Shown here: positions 63,299 through 64,000 of the stretch, piece after piece | Layout: each line of letters opens with the position of its first letter | Position numbering within the stretch: position 1 is the first letter of the stretch | NCBI RefSeq assembly: GCF_900766215.1 | Contig: NZ_CAAFUQ010000095.1 | Location: 35,453-99,452 of the forward strand | DNA: 64,000 nucleotides | Reading direction: 5' to 3' | DNA from: an uncultured Finegoldia sp. | Lineage (GTDB): Bacteria; Bacillota; Clostridia; Tissierellales; Peptoniphilaceae | Translations under genes and position numbers: made by a program | The notes under the pieces: model-generated | Told to the model about the DNA's origin: nothing | The model's input: the letters and a program-made list of their open reading frames with translations, nothing else | Databases searched by the model: none

Positions 63299-63698
63299 AG
63301 CCTTGTTTATTATGCTAATGGCTCATAAGGGGCAAAAAGATAAAGGTGGGCACGCATACTTTTTACATCCTTTAAGAGTTTCTAAGAAAATAAGTGACAG
63401 GCGATATAAGATAGTTGCACTGTTGCACGATGTTTTAGAAGATTCTGACAAATACACAATTAATGATTTTGACTTTCTTGACTCTGAACAAAAAGATGCT
63501 TTGATTAAACTTACGCATCCAGAAAATGTAGCATACATGGATTATGTAAAAAACATAAAAAGTAACAGCATTGCAAGAAAAGTAAAACTAATGGATTTAG
63601 AAGATAATATGAATCTAAATAGGTTGAAATGTCTTATAGAAAAAGACTTTAAAAGAGTTGAAAAATACAAGAAAGCTAGAGGTTATCTTTTAGCATAA
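63282..63698 (+). CDS. Small HD-domain alarmone hydrolase-like protein (SAH/MESH1 type), probable antitoxin
   Basis: 138 aa, ATG at 63282 with AAGGAAG upstream. HD-domain motifs of (p)ppGpp hydrolases are present in order: MAHKGQKDKGGHAYFLHPLR with the first His residues, KIVALLHDVLEDSDKY with the HD pair and the following Glu-Asp, and IARKVKLMDLEDNMNLNRL with the distal Asp-x-x-Asp-Asn. The length matches stand-alone small alarmone hydrolases. It lies behind a RelA-type toxin tail, the arrangement of toxSAS toxin-antitoxin pairs, in which the hydrolase degrades the toxin's alarmone. Intact; probably still able to act. Confidence 0.8.
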   Translation: MLNYLRALFIMLMAHKGQKDKGGHAYFLHPLRVSKKISDRRYKIVALLHDVLEDSDKYTINDFDFLDSEQKDALIKLTHPENVAYMDYVKNIKSNSIARKVKLMDLEDNMNLNRLKCLIEKDFKRVEKYKKARGYLLA

Positions 63699-63705
63699 AA
63701 TTAAT

Positions 63706-63766
63706 AGCACACTAACCATTACTAATCTAAGATGTTGAAAGTTAAAGGGATAGAGTTGTTGGAGGA
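63706..63766 (+). repeat. Cassette repeat R4, degraded
   Basis: AGCACACTAACCATTACTAA and AAGATGTTGAAAG keep the left half of the element; the right arm GAGGTGCT and the T-run are replaced. It ends in a ribosome site (TTGGAGGA) for the next small gene. Confidence 0.6.
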
Positions 63767-63771
63767 ATAAT

Positions 63772-63885
63772 ATGTTAAATACACATGAAAATAATATTAA
63801 AGCAAAAAAAATGCTAGAAGAAGGGTATAAAAAATATCTAGAAGAAGAAAAGAAGAAAAAACAAAAAAAGAATAAGAGAAAATAG
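63772..63885 (+). CDS. Second small lysine-rich protein, paralogue of the 62488 gene
   Basis: 37 aa: LNTHENNIKAKKMLEEGYKK then YLEEEKKKKQKKNKRK. The C-terminal tail (EEKKKKQKKNKRK) is nearly identical to that of the 62488 protein (EEKKKKQKRKNKRK), as is its position directly before a repeat copy. GGAGGA is 6 bases upstream of the ATG. No toxin fragment precedes it, so it may be an orphan. Confidence 0.55.
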   Translation: MLNTHENNIKAKKMLEEGYKKYLEEEKKKKQKKNKRK

Positions 63886-63935
63886 AGCACACTAACTCCT
63901 TACAGTTGTGAGACGATAGAGGTGCTTTTTTTAGT
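63886..63935 (+). repeat. Cassette repeat R5
   Basis: AGCACACTAAC (63886-63896) pairs with the right arm ending GAGGTGCT (about 63919-63926), followed by seven T's. The downstream tail differs from R2 and R3. The last 65 bases of the window after it hold no recognised gene. Confidence 0.8.
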
Positions 63936-64000
63936 AGATAATTTATCATAACAAGTGCAACACAAAATAACTCATAGCTAATCAGCTGTGTTAATATGTA

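Noticed and set aside
58258..63935. Repeats R1-R5 as a CRISPR array
   Set aside because: The copies are 180-2550 bases apart with genes between them, differ in sequence, and no cas genes are present.

Overview
The window is low-GC, densely packed DNA from a Gram-positive, clostridia-like bacterium. It has a T-box leader, sigma-A promoters with TTGACA/TATAAT elements, AddAB, RNase J, SepF, IreB, a class A sortase and a division cluster of Firmicutes type. Gene order and protein character fit the Peptoniphilaceae (Tissierellia), most likely Finegoldia magna or a close relative. That naming is an inference from general knowledge; no database was searched. No sporulation genes are seen.

Layout. 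1-6.7 kb (minus strand) is a phosphate-starvation locus: pstS, then pstC-pstA-pstB-phoU-phoB-phoR, with phoR cut by the window edge. Both promoters carry 11-bp-phased TTTACA-type Pho boxes, and PstS appears to be circularly permuted. 6.7-20.6 kb holds an asparaginase, small unknown genes, an RluA-type synthase, a TGS/uridine-kinase-like protein, addB-addA, and a two-component system with a membrane-anchored third gene. 20.6-22.8 kb has tRNA-Lys(CTT), a small membrane protein, a HAD phosphatase and a sortase.

22.8-34.1 kb is the division and cell-wall cluster mraZ-rsmH-ftsL-pbp-mraY-murD-ftsW-murG-ftsQ, then ftsZ-nrdR behind a structured 350-nt leader. murE, murF, murC, murB and ftsA are absent from it. 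34.2-49.2 kb is housekeeping: rarA-asnS, T-box-leuS, an IscR-like regulator with a palindromic operator, an AI-2E family exporter, alaS-ireB-ruvX-DUF1292-fur-rnj-ylbF-trmR, and a U32 tRNA hydroxylase. 49.2-57.5 kb has a possibly leaderless HlyD-like gene, yggS-sepF-yggT-ylmH-lspA-ung-rlu, degV, a secreted glucosaminidase, a nuclease lipoprotein, and tRNA-Thr, tRNA-His and tRNA-Leu.

57.6-64.0 kb, directly after tRNA-Leu, is the most unusual part. It is a decayed, tandemly collapsed array of phage head-gene fragments (YjcQ, large terminase, portal, minor capsid/MuF proteins). The C-termini of the head proteins look like polymorphic toxin domains, and each is followed by a small immunity-like gene and then by a copy of a ~50-65 bp terminator-like repeat (five copies, R1-R5). 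One module pairs a truncated RelA/SpoT-fold alarmone-synthetase-like toxin domain with an intact small HD alarmone-hydrolase-like protein. I read the region as an orphan toxin/immunity cassette array derived from phage MuF toxins, with the repeat as a likely recombination point.
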